Assembly (NCBI GenBank): GCA_021234155.1
Contig: JAJEKV010000047.1
Span: 7,988,065-8,052,064, forward strand
Reading direction: 5' to 3'
From: Isoetes taiwanensis
Lineage: Eukaryota; Streptophyta; Lycopodiopsida; Isoetales; Isoetaceae
DNA: 64,000 nt
The notes under the pieces were generated by a model. The model was not told where the DNA came from and searched no databases. It saw only the letters and a program-made list of their open reading frames with translations. The position numbers were made by a program, and so were the translations under genes. Below are positions 32,009 to 45,779 of the stretch, in pieces; the first letter of the stretch is position 1; every line of letters starts with the position of its first letter.

Positions 32009-35000
32009 TTCTAGAATGGGAAGGAGAAGCCGCTATCGCATCATGAGACTTATTTTCATTTTCTTCAGATTTGTCGGACATATTTTTTCTTGTGCTAACT
32101 TGACCGCCGCTGGAAACTTTCTAGCAAATTGGAGAGAGCTTTCTTTTTCTTTCGAACTCCTCCGTGAAATGACTATGGTTTGAGCTATGCATATGTAATC
32201 AGATCATTCGTAAGGAGTAGACAGAGTTTCGTGAGTTGAACCGTGAGTTTTTTTCTCCGATGGGCAAAGGCCAAGACTGAGCTAGAAACCCCATTACCAT
32301 TTGCACACCTCTCGATTCTCTCGCCGCTTATGAATAGAACCCATGTCCCCAAACATAGACATGAGCTGATCATCATCTAGGCAAATAAACTCCATGCCTT
32401 CTCGCATGTCGGGACATAGCCTTGCAATTAGAACCTTGGCCTGCCGGTTCAAGAAATGCTACGTAATCACCGGGTCGCATCTACGATGGTGGATGGATTT
32501 TTTTTGCCTGAGTTTCGCCATATCATGATCTAACCATGGTGCCCGTGATATGAGCAAAGCTTGCTTGATGTTGTACGCTGATGTCATTGCTTGTTATATG
32601 CGCCCTTGTGTAGGGAAGCCTCCCGCTTCCGCTGTTAGTTGAATCATATGGAATAGATGTAAGAGTTGGGCTCTTAGGTGGAAGATGTGTTGAATTTGAT
32701 GAATGCGACCAGTTTATAGTGTTCCCATCGCCCCCCGATTCGCCATTTTCAAAGCTTTGCGATCATAATACCCTCCCCGGCTCATCGATTCGATTCAAGA
32801 AACAAAAGGGCAATCTTCGTAAAACAAGCTTATTGTACAGCTTGGGCAAGATGTTATATAGCTGCTTTTTTACCTCTACAGATCACGATATGCATCTCCC
32901 AAGATCCTTATCTTATCAACCCATATTTGGTATGTTGTTTGTTATGGCTTTGCCTATACAATTTTTACATGTACAAGTAAGAGCATTTAGTTTAGTTTTG
33001 AAAATGCTATCCCCTGCTCATAACATGATGCTTCGTGTGCAACGTTTCTCGAGTAGGGGAGCAGGTGGCTTAGGGGTCTTCTGTTGTCCGATCCATATAA
33101 CACCTAATCACAGCATGATTTTCTACTTTTGTAGTCTTTGTGAAATACTTACTTATATGCTTTCTGGATGCAGGGCGCCACTACCTTGATACTGGTGCTT
33201 CAGATAACCTTCAAAGTGGGAAGAAATTTGGATGAATTCTTTGCCAAATTTTCTGTTTCAAGTAGATGAGATTGTCTGGACACTGCCATGATTTATCCTA
33301 GGTGAGTCTTTCTCCAGTTTCTTTGTTTTGCATACCTTTTATAAAAAAATAGGTCTCTTCCGATGTTAATCGATGAACTACTTTGACTTTGAAAAAGCAT
33401 TTTTATGAGCGACTAACTTCCTTTCAAAACGCCTTGAGAAAATATCTGTTATGGCATATTAGATTCTTGCAAAATTGTCACGAAAATGTCGTAGCTTGCT
33501 TCAGAAGATTAATCACTCTTTTCCAACAATATTTTCCTGCTGGGAGGTCAGCAATTTGTTGCAAACTTCTATCTATTTTAATTTCCCCTGTGAGAATGGC
33601 TGTATACTCGATTATGAATACCACTTGGATGTAACCCTTTTGTGACAGCAGGGCAATATACATAATATGCCTACATGCAACCTCTGCTATTTTATATGAG
33701 GGCTGAATAGCCATCCAAATGCATAGTTTGCCTCAGCCACGGGAGATCACAATGGAAGGGTCTGCAACTTCTTCTCTATGTCCATGCTTTCCAACCCTTT
33801 TCATTACGTAAATACAATAATGTAGATCCACCTTGATTGCTGATACTCAGTAAATATTGGCAAAGCATAAGTATGTGTCATCCTGGATATGAGGACGATG
33901 ATGTTATTTCCTTTTCTCTACTTTTGGCTTCTCCAGCCCCTTTTTATTATGTAAATACAGTAATATAGATCCAGCTTGATTGTTGATACTCAGTAATGGA
34001 GGATGGACAATGCCTCTTTTCCAACAAAGAGTGGGCTTCATGGCAATGCGCAAGTCCAATGTCTAAGCATTTGCAATTATGAGCATCTATTTCTAGCCAT
34101 TATACATGTTGATCATTTTTCAAATCCAGTAGAGCAGCAGCTCCACCTCATTGTGTTCTGTTCCTTCGTTATTTGTCATTAGCTAGAAACTCCTTTGATA
34201 GGCAATAAAGCAGCAAAGTTTGAGACCCCTATAAGGAGTTTGAAAAGTTGAATACAGAGTTGCTAGGAATCTTTATAGATAGTGCAGTAAGCTATTGAGG
34301 GACTTACTTTATCTGCTTGGATGGTTATTTATTAAAAGGCATATCTCACCATGTACTGTGCAATTTTCTCATCTTGCATGGATACACACAAAGAGGTATT
34401 AGAAAATACAACTTGGAGTGCAAAAACAAGCTACTTATAGAATTCTGACAACTCAAGCTTTGAACTCTTCACTTTGTCTTGTCGCCTCAATCCTCCTAGG
34501 CCAAGTCGCATCGACAAAGATCCTAATTCTCAGACAATCTTTTAGGACCACCATCGCCCGCTATTTATGTGTTTGAAATTTAGGTTCATCTCCACTTTGG
34601 AGTTCGTAAATCCTATGAATTGATATTTTGCATTTTGAATCTTCAAAGCCCTTTCCTAGGATCTTTTAGCTTCAATTTGTTTGCTTTAATTTCTCGGCGG
34701 CATTCACATGGTTGCTTTTAACATGTTTTACATGGTAATTACAAGCTATTTGATACACATCCTTTCATTTCTTATGGACATGTTTTATCTTCCTGCAAGT
34801 GGAACCTTGGTGCAGATACAATATAAAAAAGTATTCAAAGCACCCCTTATGGTCATGCAGACGCGGATATGTTATAGTATGTTCTCAAAAGTATGCAAGC
34901 CTTGCTTTGACTCTCTAAATGTTTATTTTTCACGATATATGTTCCACATCTTCCTGGAACATGTGCTCAAGTTGGCGAGATTTTATGGCCAAGATGGTAA

Positions 35001-37740
35001 GAAAATGTGGAAGCTATACTATGTAGGCCAGATTGCAAAAGGAGGTTTTAAAGCCTTTCAAATCCCAGTGGTATGCCTTTGCTGCTTAGACTATTTGTAC
35101 GCTATCAATCTCTAGAGTCTTTGAATTATTATATTCATTACATTGTCGTCCCTATAAGAGGGAGCAGAAAAGATGTCCCCATATTGCTGTTATAGTTTCA
35201 GTGTTATCAATTTCAGATCCAATACTTGCGACTATCTATCAACTAATGCCACTTCATGCAGGGCACAAGGACTTGAGACTTCATGCAAGCTGTTGTTTTT
35301 TATGTGAATGTATAAGCATTAAAGAGGCCCTTTTCTGCTGCATGCTTTTGACACTAAACAAGCTGTACTATTAGGTTCTTCTCTGAGTTCCATTGTATTT
35401 AACTTCTTATTGCTGGTGGTTGTAGATTATTAACACTTCATTGGCATTCTAGCTTCAAATGTGTCCATATCTATTTCATACTTTATGATATTGCTGAAAC
35501 ACATGGGCCATAAATATGAAGCATGACATAAGCAAGCCAATAATATTTTTGGAGCTCAAAATTCTGGCATAATTGGGGAGATAGATAGTTACAGGTCTCT
35601 CAACAGTTGCAATAAATATTGAATTCTAGATTTTCTTGATATGGAAGTTTGTAGCTTAAACTTTTATAATTCATGGGCTTTCATTGTGTATATAATAGTC
35701 AACTTTATATATTGTGGCGAGGTTTGCTCCTGCCACATCAGGGTCAGGCATACTAGAGCTCAAGGGCCTGGGTCAACCAGAATACCATCAGTGATTATTA
35801 TTTTGAGCAGGCGCTAATACTCTGAAGGTACAAAAACTCAATTCCATGATCTCTTTGAAAGATTTAACAAATGCATTGTTGGTGCTTATTGTATTGTATC
35901 TCTCATTGGTCATGTACACATCCATATTTGAGGAGAATGAATTGAGTTTTGTGAATAGTGGTAGTTAACCTGGCTTAACTCGCCAATTTAGCCGATTCAC
36001 AAGTTAAGCATTTAACAATAAGATCCTAGAGATGTGTGTTAATTTCCATTATTTTCTCCTATCTCCAATTGATGCATAAGAACTATGTGTAGAATCTTAT
36101 CAGAGGTGTTTTTTGTGGTTATCATCCAACATTCATTACATGGAATCTTATCATAGGTGTTTTTTGTAGTTATCAGATGTTCTATTGCTGCAAAGTGTAC
36201 ATGGATGGTCCTTTATGCTTATGCTGTCTGTGCATAGCTCTATATTTGGACATGCAAGGAAAGAGTAGAATGTCATGTTGACGTCACATGGAACGTCCAT
36301 ATGGTGTTACACCGCATTTTCAATCCAAATATAGCTTAAAAGAGGATGTTGAAGCATAAGCAGTATTTGCAATACTAAGTTTGAGGCATTTAGGCTAGAT
36401 GTGAGCTTAGGTGGCACAATCTATTAGCATTTATATGTTGGCATAGGTAGACATGTTAGGTTATATGGCAGAATCGGTTTGCACACACAATGGCGGCATA
36501 GGTAGACGCTAATTTTGTTATATTTAGTGGGTTATATAACGTGTGTTGTGCTTACTTGCCAAACCAATTTCATGCTTGCTCCATGCTTTTTAAATTGTTG
36601 TATGATGTTATAATTGCATATAGTGTAATTGTTGAACGAGACAATAGACAACACAACATATAAGGTACATGGGACATTGAAGAATTTCCATTAGCTAAGC
36701 CTCTAACACTTGACCTCCTGGCATAGAATCACTTGCATGCAATATTTTGCTTGCTTAAATGCCATAATATAGACGAATCTAACCAGCACTACAATCCTCA
36801 AGTCCCACATAGTATGGCATTCAAGACGATTGATAAAAATCTATGTCGACGACAGGCATTGGAAGTCGTATGGCAAACGGGAATCATTCGACACCTTGCA
36901 ATTTGCAATCGTGGAGCAGGGAGAATAGGATTCCCTTCATCGATATAATACCAAAAAAATTGGTCTCGGCTTTTGGAATCACAGAAATATTTTTTGGCCA
37001 CCAAACCACCAACAATCTTAGAAAATCACCGAAAAGAAAAGCCAAAAACCTTACCAAACTGGAAAATTCCAAATAAAAAAGCCTCCAGCTGCTATCTAAA
37101 GCAGTTATTACAGCCCGACAATGCCAGCTAGGCATATTCTTATCATGTCTTTAGAATCCATTTCTTTCTAGCAAGGATGTATCATCATTAGAACGTGTTT
37201 TAAATCATGCCAAAAATTATGCTCCACATATGCAAGTTTTAAGTTGATTCACACATTGACATTTTCTCTGTATGGTTTTGTGTTCTTGGATTTCCACCAT
37301 TATTCTAAGCCTCATCTCAAGCCATTCCTAGCTAATAATAATAATCTAGCACATCTCTACAAATATGGTATTTTGAAAAGCTGAATACATCAAACTATGA
37401 TTGTAATTTATTCATGCCGAGTGAGACCCTCAGGTCCATGGGCGAAACCACTGTACATTGAGAGCTTCATTGTTGATAAGCTAATACAAAAATACGTGCA
37501 TGTACTCACAAGTCAAAAGATGGGGTGTGCTAGGAGTGTCTTCTTGACATTTCTATTTATTTTATACCACTATTTCACTATGTAGCTAGAGGTCATTTCT
37601 TTGGCATTTGTATTACATAACAAAACACACAATGATGCCCCTCACACCCACACCCACACTCACATTTACAAAAATTGCCACATTCTTTATTCTAGCCAAC
37701 AATCAAACAACCACCCTTGCAATTGAAGTAAAAAAGAACG
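32009..37740. other. long stretch without a recognisable gene
   Basis: AT-rich DNA with only short open frames; I recognise no protein in them. It contains a 57-bp duplication (33796-33853 and 33937-33996, ttattaygtaaatacarta followed by gatactcagtaa) and a smaller duplication at about 36091-36170 (gaatcttatca-aggtgttttttgt). It could be intronic or intergenic. Confidence 0.5.
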
Positions 37741-37749
37741 CCGCACCAT

Positions 37750-37807
37750 AACTAGTTACATATGGTTTGGCAAGGTCTAGGCGAAAAATTCATATCCCTA
37801 GAGACCC
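37750..37807. repeat. third copy of the 30.3-kb repeat, abutting the LINE tail
   Basis: ttacatatggtttggcaagg and tctaggcgaaaaattcatat match 30304-30350 closely and stop where the poly(T) of the LINE begins. The LINE therefore seems to have landed in another copy of this repeat. Confidence 0.65.
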
Positions 37808-40800
37808 TTTTTTTTTTTTTTTTTTTTTTTTTTTGAGAGTAAGAGTAAATTTTTCCATTAATCAAGAAACACAGTACATAGATCTGCTTTGATCAGCAGA
37901 TTAAAGCATAATAAAGATCTTTATACATAAACGCCCATCAAAAATGTTGTGATGTGCAAGATGAAGAGTATGTAGCGTAAATTAGATCCCCGAGATGAGG
38001 TGAATTGGTCAAAGGATAATTGATAAGTAGAGATAGTCTTCCAAAATGAGATAGCCTTCAAAAATGTGTAGAAATCACGACCCCCAACCAAGAATTAATG
38101 TTAAAACCTCGAAAAGTAACAAAGAACCAAAATTCTCGCAGCAAGATTAGGAGATACCATTGAGCAATTAATGTCTTAGCAGACTTGGATAGGAAGCCGA
38201 TACAAGGATGAGGCTACCGGTCCGGAAGTGAGAGGGAGTCAAGTTTAGAGTTGAAAAAGGCATAGAAAGAGTCACAGATCCAAAGGTGTAACTACCAAAG
38301 AGTCTCCGCTTCAAAGAATGCTATCCATGCAAGAGAGGTCGACATAACAAACAAAGCAAGGAACCAAACAAATCAGCCAGCCAGCATCAGGTGTATAGTA
38401 ATCGCTTCCTCAATCTTGAGAATTGTTCCTCACCATGTATCCGGGTACATGGAGAGGAAATCAAACATAGTATAGACTTGCACCACTTCTCTCAACATTC
38501 TTGCAATAGTCGCGGTCCAAATTTTCTTCATTTTCGTAGAGTTTGTTGAAGAATAGTTTTAGATCAAGATCAGCCTCCCTTTTGAGTAGATTGTCCTCCA
38601 ATTCACCCATGCTCTTCTTGCATTTCTTCAAGTAGGCTAACATCATCACCAAAAGCGTAATTAGAGTTTATAACATTGAAGTTAGCTACAAATAAATCAA
38701 AAGACCCCTCAAATGACCAACCACATCCCATTTTCTCGGTATACTTATCGATTGCTTCCTTTGTGAGTCAGAAAGAGACCAACATCAAGTTGAAAAATGC
38801 AATTTGATACAAAAATCGAGAAATTCTTTTTTGCCATAGACTACTCTATTTCTTGCCTTCCGTGATATTCCAAAGAGCAATAAACATGATAGTATTAGCA
38901 AAAGTGCAATCATTTTGGACATAAGACAAAGAAATTTCCAGAGATCCTTGTTGGGAAAAAAAATCCACCCAAAATTATCATCAAACCAAGACCAAAAAGA
39001 ATTAAGCTTAGGGCAGATAAAGATGTGTTCAAGATCTTCCTCCAAATTACAATGAAGCCGACACAAGGCGTAGATGTTGTCATTCCCGAGGGAGAGAAGA
39101 TGTAAATTAGAATGCTTTTATTGGCTAACAACCAAATAAAGAAGTTGACCTTGGGGAAGCAATAAGAGTTCCAAACATTATGAAATAGAGATTTGGCCTC
39201 CATAGTGATAGACCATTTGAGACCAGCTTTGAAGGATTGTCAAAGTTGCTAATAGCGTAATAGATTTGACCGACCTTATATAAACACTTACCGCAGACCG
39301 CCCAATTGGTTGCCTTGGGGACAATATTATTTAACCAAGTCCGAGGAAGGATAGACTTAATATGCAAATAGATCTTTTATCACTAGAAGTGCCATGAACT
39401 AAGTTTTTCGATTGGTCCAAGAGATGAGTTTATTGTTCATATATAGGTCACCAAGGAATAAGAGGCCATAATCGCACCATTTCTTGTAAATTTTGGATGT
39501 CTCAAGGCAAGAGTCTTACTAGGATGATTCTAATTGATTCCAGAAAATAGTCATTTGCAAGTTAAGATCTTGAGGATCATCATATACATAGGCGATTGCA
39601 CCTTATTCCAAGCCATAATGAAGTTTCTCATAAGAGGGGGAAGTATTTGCACCAGCCGAGAACATTAAAACAAGAGTCGTAAAAATATGCTCAATTGTAG
39701 GATGGCCAACCAGTGAGAGAGCAAGAGAGCCAGTATTTGATAAAATGAGAGGATGGACCAGCACTATTCATGAAGGATTTCCAAATGTATTTGCCACCAG
39801 AGCACGTGCTTGCGATAAAGATCCTTGCAGCCAAGACCACCATGTTTTTTAGGCCCTGAAACATAATTCCATCCAACTAGATGGGAGCCTTCCAAATGAA
39901 CTTTCTCGATAATCTTTTCAATCTCGAATAGATTGACTTAGGGGCCACTAAAGCAGGGAAAAGTAAATGTGAGTGAACGTGACGAGTTTGCAATAATCGA
40001 TCTACCAAGAAAGGACAATCCACCTCCAAATTATTTAGCTTTTTCTTTATTCTCACAATTATAGGTCGCCAAAGGCCTTTAAGATTAGGATTGAGAGACA
40101 ATGGCATACCCAATAGAGTGGAGGCATGATGAGTATTGACAACCTTAAGATTAGCAAAGTTTGGTCGATATTATCACCAATGATCACACATTTAGCCAAG
40201 TTTAGGTGGACCCCGCATGTACCGAGAATTGCTTGATAATGTCAAGAAAGAATTGATGTTAGATATATCAAAGATCTAAAAAGGCAAAGGTATCATCAAA
40301 GATACCGAGATAGAGTTAGGGACTCATCACTATTTGGCAATTTAAGACCTTTAATCATCCCAAGCTCCTTGAAATGAAGAACAGCCTTTGTGAGCATTTC
40401 AGCCTACTATCAAGAATAAGTAGGGGCTAGGGGGCAACCTTGTCCTCCTCTCTAGAAAGAGGAAAGAATTGGGAGGGGAGCCATTGATAATGACAAAGCA
40501 GAATGAGAGAAAGTATTCAAACCATGAATTAGTAGCCTTAATTTAGGGTGAAACCCAAATTTTGAGAGAGCAAGATCAAGAAAATCCCATCTCATCAGAT
40601 CAAAGGCTCTCTTAAAATCAAGTTTAAGGAGCACAAATTTTGTTTGGAGATGCTATTCCAAAGGAAGACCTTCCATAGCAAAGGATATAGTTGTCCAAGA
40701 TAAATCTATTAGGAAGAAAGGTCGACCGATAGAGAGATATGTTCTTCTCGCTAAAATGCATTGATTCTATTTGCAATTATCTTGGCACGATCTTATAAGA

Positions 40801-43800
40801 GGTATTGGTTAATGAGATCGGCCTCTCCAACTGAGAAAGTAGATGGGTTATCCACTTTAGGTATGAGGGAAATAAAACCAAACAGAGATTGAAGGATGTA
40901 AAAAATTGGCCCCCAAAAACCCTCAAACCATGGAAATGATATCATGTTTAAGAATATCCCAAAAGTGAACATAGAATTCACTAGGAAGGCCATCAGACTG
41001 GGGACTTGCTCTCAAAGGATTTGAGAACCTTGAAAATCTCATCTTCTCCAGTGGGGAGTCACAATAGAATCATCCATATTATCCATAAAAGATGGAATGA
41101 TCACATCCAAAGAAGTCAAGAAATTTTCTTTCCTTGACAAGGTCAATTTGTCGAAATGGAGTTTTGGAAAAAAGGGTGGCATAGTTCTCTTGGAAGAAAG
41201 ACTTAATAAGCTTGGAGTCATTCAGTGATATTCCAAAGTCACCAACTTGAGTGATAGCATTTCTAAGAAGTCCGACTTTAGCCATTTTGAAGAAAAACTG
41301 AGCTACCATAGTCCATGTCCTTATTAAATTTTATCTTACATTTGATAGAAGAACTTTGGCCTCAACTTCCTCAACACTTTTTAGGTAATTTTCAAGAAGT
41401 TCTCACCAATATGAAGGTTAAGATTGAGAGGATCTTCTTGAAGGAGAGATCTAATATCCCCATCTTGGCAAGCAATTGCTTTTTCATTGATTTTGGCCAA
41501 ATGTTTGCTTTTAGACCAACCTTTAATCCAACTTTGACCTTCTTGATTTTGCTATAAAATCTTTTCATTGATCACGATTACCTTCATCGTGGATATTGAG
41601 ATAGAAATCTTTGAAGTCTCTAACAAAGGAGTCATTTTCTAGAAGAGCACGCTTAAATTTATAAGATACATTACCATCCCCGGGAGTTTGAGTCAGCTTG
41701 CTTAGTACATAAAAATTGAGGTCGATGGTCCGATACAATATTTCCTTCATCACTAGAGACATAGCAATTATCCCAAAGGGATGAGGTTGGACTACACACA
41801 TAAAAAATGGCCCGTGGTACAATAAACTCTTTTGTCACCTTTTTGCTTATTAGACCAAGTAAAAGAAGCAAGAGAGGAAGGCACATAAACCAAGGAAGTG
41901 TCGAGATAAAAGAGTCCCAATTAGATCTCTCCAATGTAGACATATTGAGATGGTTTCCAAGTTTCATATTCCAAGAGGGAGTATTATTAAAGTCCCCCTA
42001 TAATCCAGTCCAATATAGGATTAGCATGCATCCAATCTTTAATTTCTGCAATTCAAAGAACTTCTCTTTCTTTTGGGTTGGTGGAGGCATAAACATTGAT
42101 AACTCCAAATGTGGAATCTTGTAACCTAAAATGACAGCTTTTGCACATCTTAGAGGGGAGTTATGGAAAGAGAGATGTTTCAGATTTTTCCATATCATGA
42201 TAATACCCCCACTTCTACCGTAGGCCTCAATCCGTGGGAAGAGGCTCCAGGGTAAATCCAATCTCCAAGATTGAGATTTCAAATTTGGGAAGTTTAACTT
42301 CCTCGCAAAGCAGAATTATATCGAGTTATAATTCCTAAGCCGGAGATGGCACGCCTCCTTTGATTGGGCCTTTAATACCCCTAACATTCCATGAGATGAT
42401 CTTCATGGGCAACTCAAAAGATCGTAAGAAAAGAAGCTAGGAAAAAGATTAATATCTTTTCTTTTCCCTTTCCCTTTCTAACTTTTTACTCTAGTGTTGG
42501 CAGCAGTGTATTATGCAAGTTTATGAGTTCTATGTGGAGTATCATACTTTTAGCTTTTAGCCGCTTTTCCTCCTCGAGCGAGGTATGTCTAGAAGTATCT
42601 TTTATGAGGACACTCGCCTAGGTATTTATCTCCTCCCAGCTTTCCTTATCAATTTCCATATCACCGACATCGGCCCCACCAGAATGAATTCAAACATTTC
42701 ATTTATGCTAGTGTGAAGATCACAATTAAAATTAGGAGTCTCCAAATGATTATGACAAGGAGGAGAGAGAACCCGACCGATAGTTCGGCCAGCCCACCCC
42801 ATGAGTAACCATTTTGTCGAGTCCTCTTTCTTGTAAATTTCTTCATAATTATCCCGATCATGTTCATAATTCACCCTCTTCTTTCTGAGTATCTTGCACA
42901 ATCTCTTCCTCCAAAAATATGGCATGCTTGTCGTGATTGAGAGCAAAGACCCTCTTGCAAGGAAGCTAATTGCTCAAAGAATATTACTGCCTATGAGGGA
43001 TGGTGGAGGGAGAAAGGGATCGAGGCTCGGAGAGAGATCAATAAAAGGAGATTGGGAATGGTTGAATGGATCAATATGAGAATTGCCCAATAGTACATCC
43101 AAATCTATCTCGCAATTAAGGTTAGCCACACCAAAATTGATTGGTGTTACCATTTAGATTTTTGATGTTGTCACTTGAGTCTTCAATATTGCCTAAGACC
43201 ATGGTCCTCTCCTTTGATTTAGAAAGATCTTCACTTGCGTAATTGAAATTGGAGCAGCACCATTTCAAATCAAAAGTATCCTTCGGTCAATTACCTCACA
43301 AAGGAGCTCGATCATTGGTCGAGAGACCTGCTTTAAGACCTTTTCATGACCTGCCTTTCCGATTAATGAACTACTTACCCCCGCAGAGTTCAAAGAATGC
43401 AAACTCTTATTGTTGGTGTTTAGGTTTTTGCATCCAAAATGATTTTGTTCAAAGTATCATGTAGACTGCTGACCTTGTTGATGCCATTAGTCGATGGCTC
43501 AAAGATTGTAGAGCACCTTTACTTGTCGAGAAACCTTTTCGTAAGTTCCTTCTTGAGCTTGATTTCTAATAGAGGTGCATCCCCAGCCATATCAATTTGA
43601 GACCGTGAGTCTTTCAGATTTTTCTTTCTCGATCCTTTTATAACTACCATTGACTTTGGTCCACCGAAAGTCTTTGTCCTTGGATAAGATGCTTTGAAGG
43701 GCCAATGTCCCTATTGTTATTCAGAGAGTCAAAATTAGAAACTGGTGCACAAGGTAATTGCATTTGTGCCGAATCCCTCAACCGGCCCCGTGTCGCTTTT

Positions 43801-45100
43801 GGGATTGACTTGTCGGCTCGACTTGTCGCTTGACTTTGTCGATTGACTTCCTTATCATCACCGATAGCTCATATTCATTTCTGTGGAAGGTGAATTCTCC
43901 TTGCAGCAACCATACTCAAGTGCCTCGGCCCCGCTTTGACAATGAGGAGGCAACCCAGCCCATCTAAGAGAGAGAGGGGAGGCTTGACCAAAAAACATCA
44001 AGGAAAGGAATTTGGAGGGGACATCTTTGGATATATCAATTTGGGACAAAAGATTTGGGAGGTCTATATGGCGAAAATTCAGTGCAAAATGTAAGATCCA
44101 GCTGGAGCCAAAAGTGCTTTTGAGACAGCCCTCATTCCAAAGAGATAGGATTCAAACCAGAAGCGTGGTGGAGGCTACACAAAGATTATCCAAATTAAGT
44201 AACTTCAAATTTAGGATCCCACTTAGAAAGGTGGAGTTGAAAGGACTCCGCAGTTAAAGGACCCCGATTTAGTAAAAGGTTGGCGCATCTTTTGTTACCA
44301 CATTCGATCATATGGGGATTGTAAATTCAATAAATGATTGATGAGGAAGGTTCAAACAAAAGGCCCAGTCATCAAGTTTAATACCATGCTTATTGGATTT
44401 TGACAATAATAGCCGAGTCATGAAAAGAAATCGGCTTTTGTAATGAACAGAAGGAAGGTCCAAAGAAATACCTTTAAAAGTAACTCGATTTCATGGCTTT
44501 GAAAGCAGTGGATTGAAGGATCGAATTGTTCCGAGAGCATTTGTGAAGAATTTGTCCAAATTTTTGCTGTCTTACCGCTATCACCATATAGGGTAGAGGA
44601 ACTTGACCGACCGGATCCATGCATGGTAATTGGCCTCATAGTCGGGGTCCTTGGATAATTATCCCAAAGATGGCACTTTGAAAGACAAAGGATCCATGGA
44701 AGACTGCTCAATTAAGGAGTTAGCAAAATCACCAAAGAAAAATGACATTTTTTGGGTTTTCTTGAAAAGGACCCCAGAAGGTTTAAGAAGACTTGAGCGG
44801 CCTGAGGTCTAAGATCGGCAAATGCATGAAGGATAGAAAGGAATTTAGGGTACTTTTACTATAAGAGCCATCTAGAAAGAATCGTGGAAACTACAAACAA
44901 GATTGAACATGTGCGAAATAACAGGAGGGAACAACAAAAGGCAAAAAGAAACAGGAAACGAGAAAGCAAAATTAAAATTGTTGCATGGCTAAGGCTAGCA
45001 CTCAAAGCCAAAAATAAGGGGAACCACACTAAAGGATGAATCATTGCTCTAATACACCTTAACCACAATTTTCAATCACTCCACCCACAATGCATATGAA
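37808..45100 (-). mobile_element. L1-type LINE, nearly full length but degenerate
   Basis: On the minus strand the order is ORF1-like, endonuclease, RT, zinc-binding end, poly(A). ORF1 remnants lie at about 44750-43860 (SQIDISKDVPSKFLSL and a DUF4283-like context). Endonuclease pieces: YGRSGGIIMIWKN (about 42210) and NIVSDHRP (about 41740). RT pieces: SLISLIPKVDNPSTFS-like block (about 40860), LLKLDFKRAFDLMRWDFL (about 40630-40570) and a DDTFAF box (about 40290). The C-terminus has a zf-RVT region (NVWNSYCFPKVNFFIWLLA; CRLHCNLEEDLEHIFICP, about 39180-39010). A pure 27-nt poly(T) at 37808-37834 is its A-tail. Stops and frameshifts are frequent. The 5' border near 45100 is a guess and no target duplication was found. 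Confidence 0.85.
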
Positions 45101-45779
45101 AGATCCCGAAAGGGTAGATTTTCTTTTCTCCCCACGACCGGGTTAAGAGTCCACAATTTCTACCTCAAATTCCAATCGAGCTTGGTACAAACGAGTATTC
45201 AAAGAACGAAAAGATCTTCCCGGGAAACACTGCTCCGACCAAAGAATTTCCACAGAGCCACCGAGATCCTTTTCTCAAAAACCACAAGTTAAATTCCTTC
45301 CAGCTGATAATTGCAAAAAATTTCGTATCCATCTCAGAGGGAAATTAAGGGAAACATGAGAGAGGCTAGCCCCCATAAGGTCAAGGCAATCTTAAACCAA
45401 AGAATTGCTCGTATAGGAGTACGATTAGCACAAACATATCAAGAAATTAGTTTGAACTAATAAGACAAAAAGATTCAAGAAAATGATGACAAAGTCGACG
45501 TGGTCCATCCTATTCTCGCGGAGATAATATGCGTATCTGCGAAAATCCTTAGGGGTTAATTGGTTTACAAAGATTTCTATTTTTGATTGTGAACCGCATT
45601 GCCAAACTTGACACACGCTGCACGCGATCAAATGACTATGTTCAAACTCGTTAAAAGCTTCAAGACATACCCGGACGAGGTCCTCACACCACCGACTCGT
45701 CAGGCCGCTTGACCCTATTACTGTGTAACTAATTCTTTATCTTTGGACACTCGCTATGTAGATTTGACTTGATGGTTGT

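Noticed and set aside
34708-35115. 135-codon plus-strand frame
   Set aside because: Composition is hydrophobic and irregular, with no recognisable domain, splice context or neighbouring coding sequence. Left as a chance frame.
41998-42282. Separate small gene with GGIIMIWKN
   Set aside because: It is the endonuclease part of the L1-type LINE, in order with RT fragments on the same strand.
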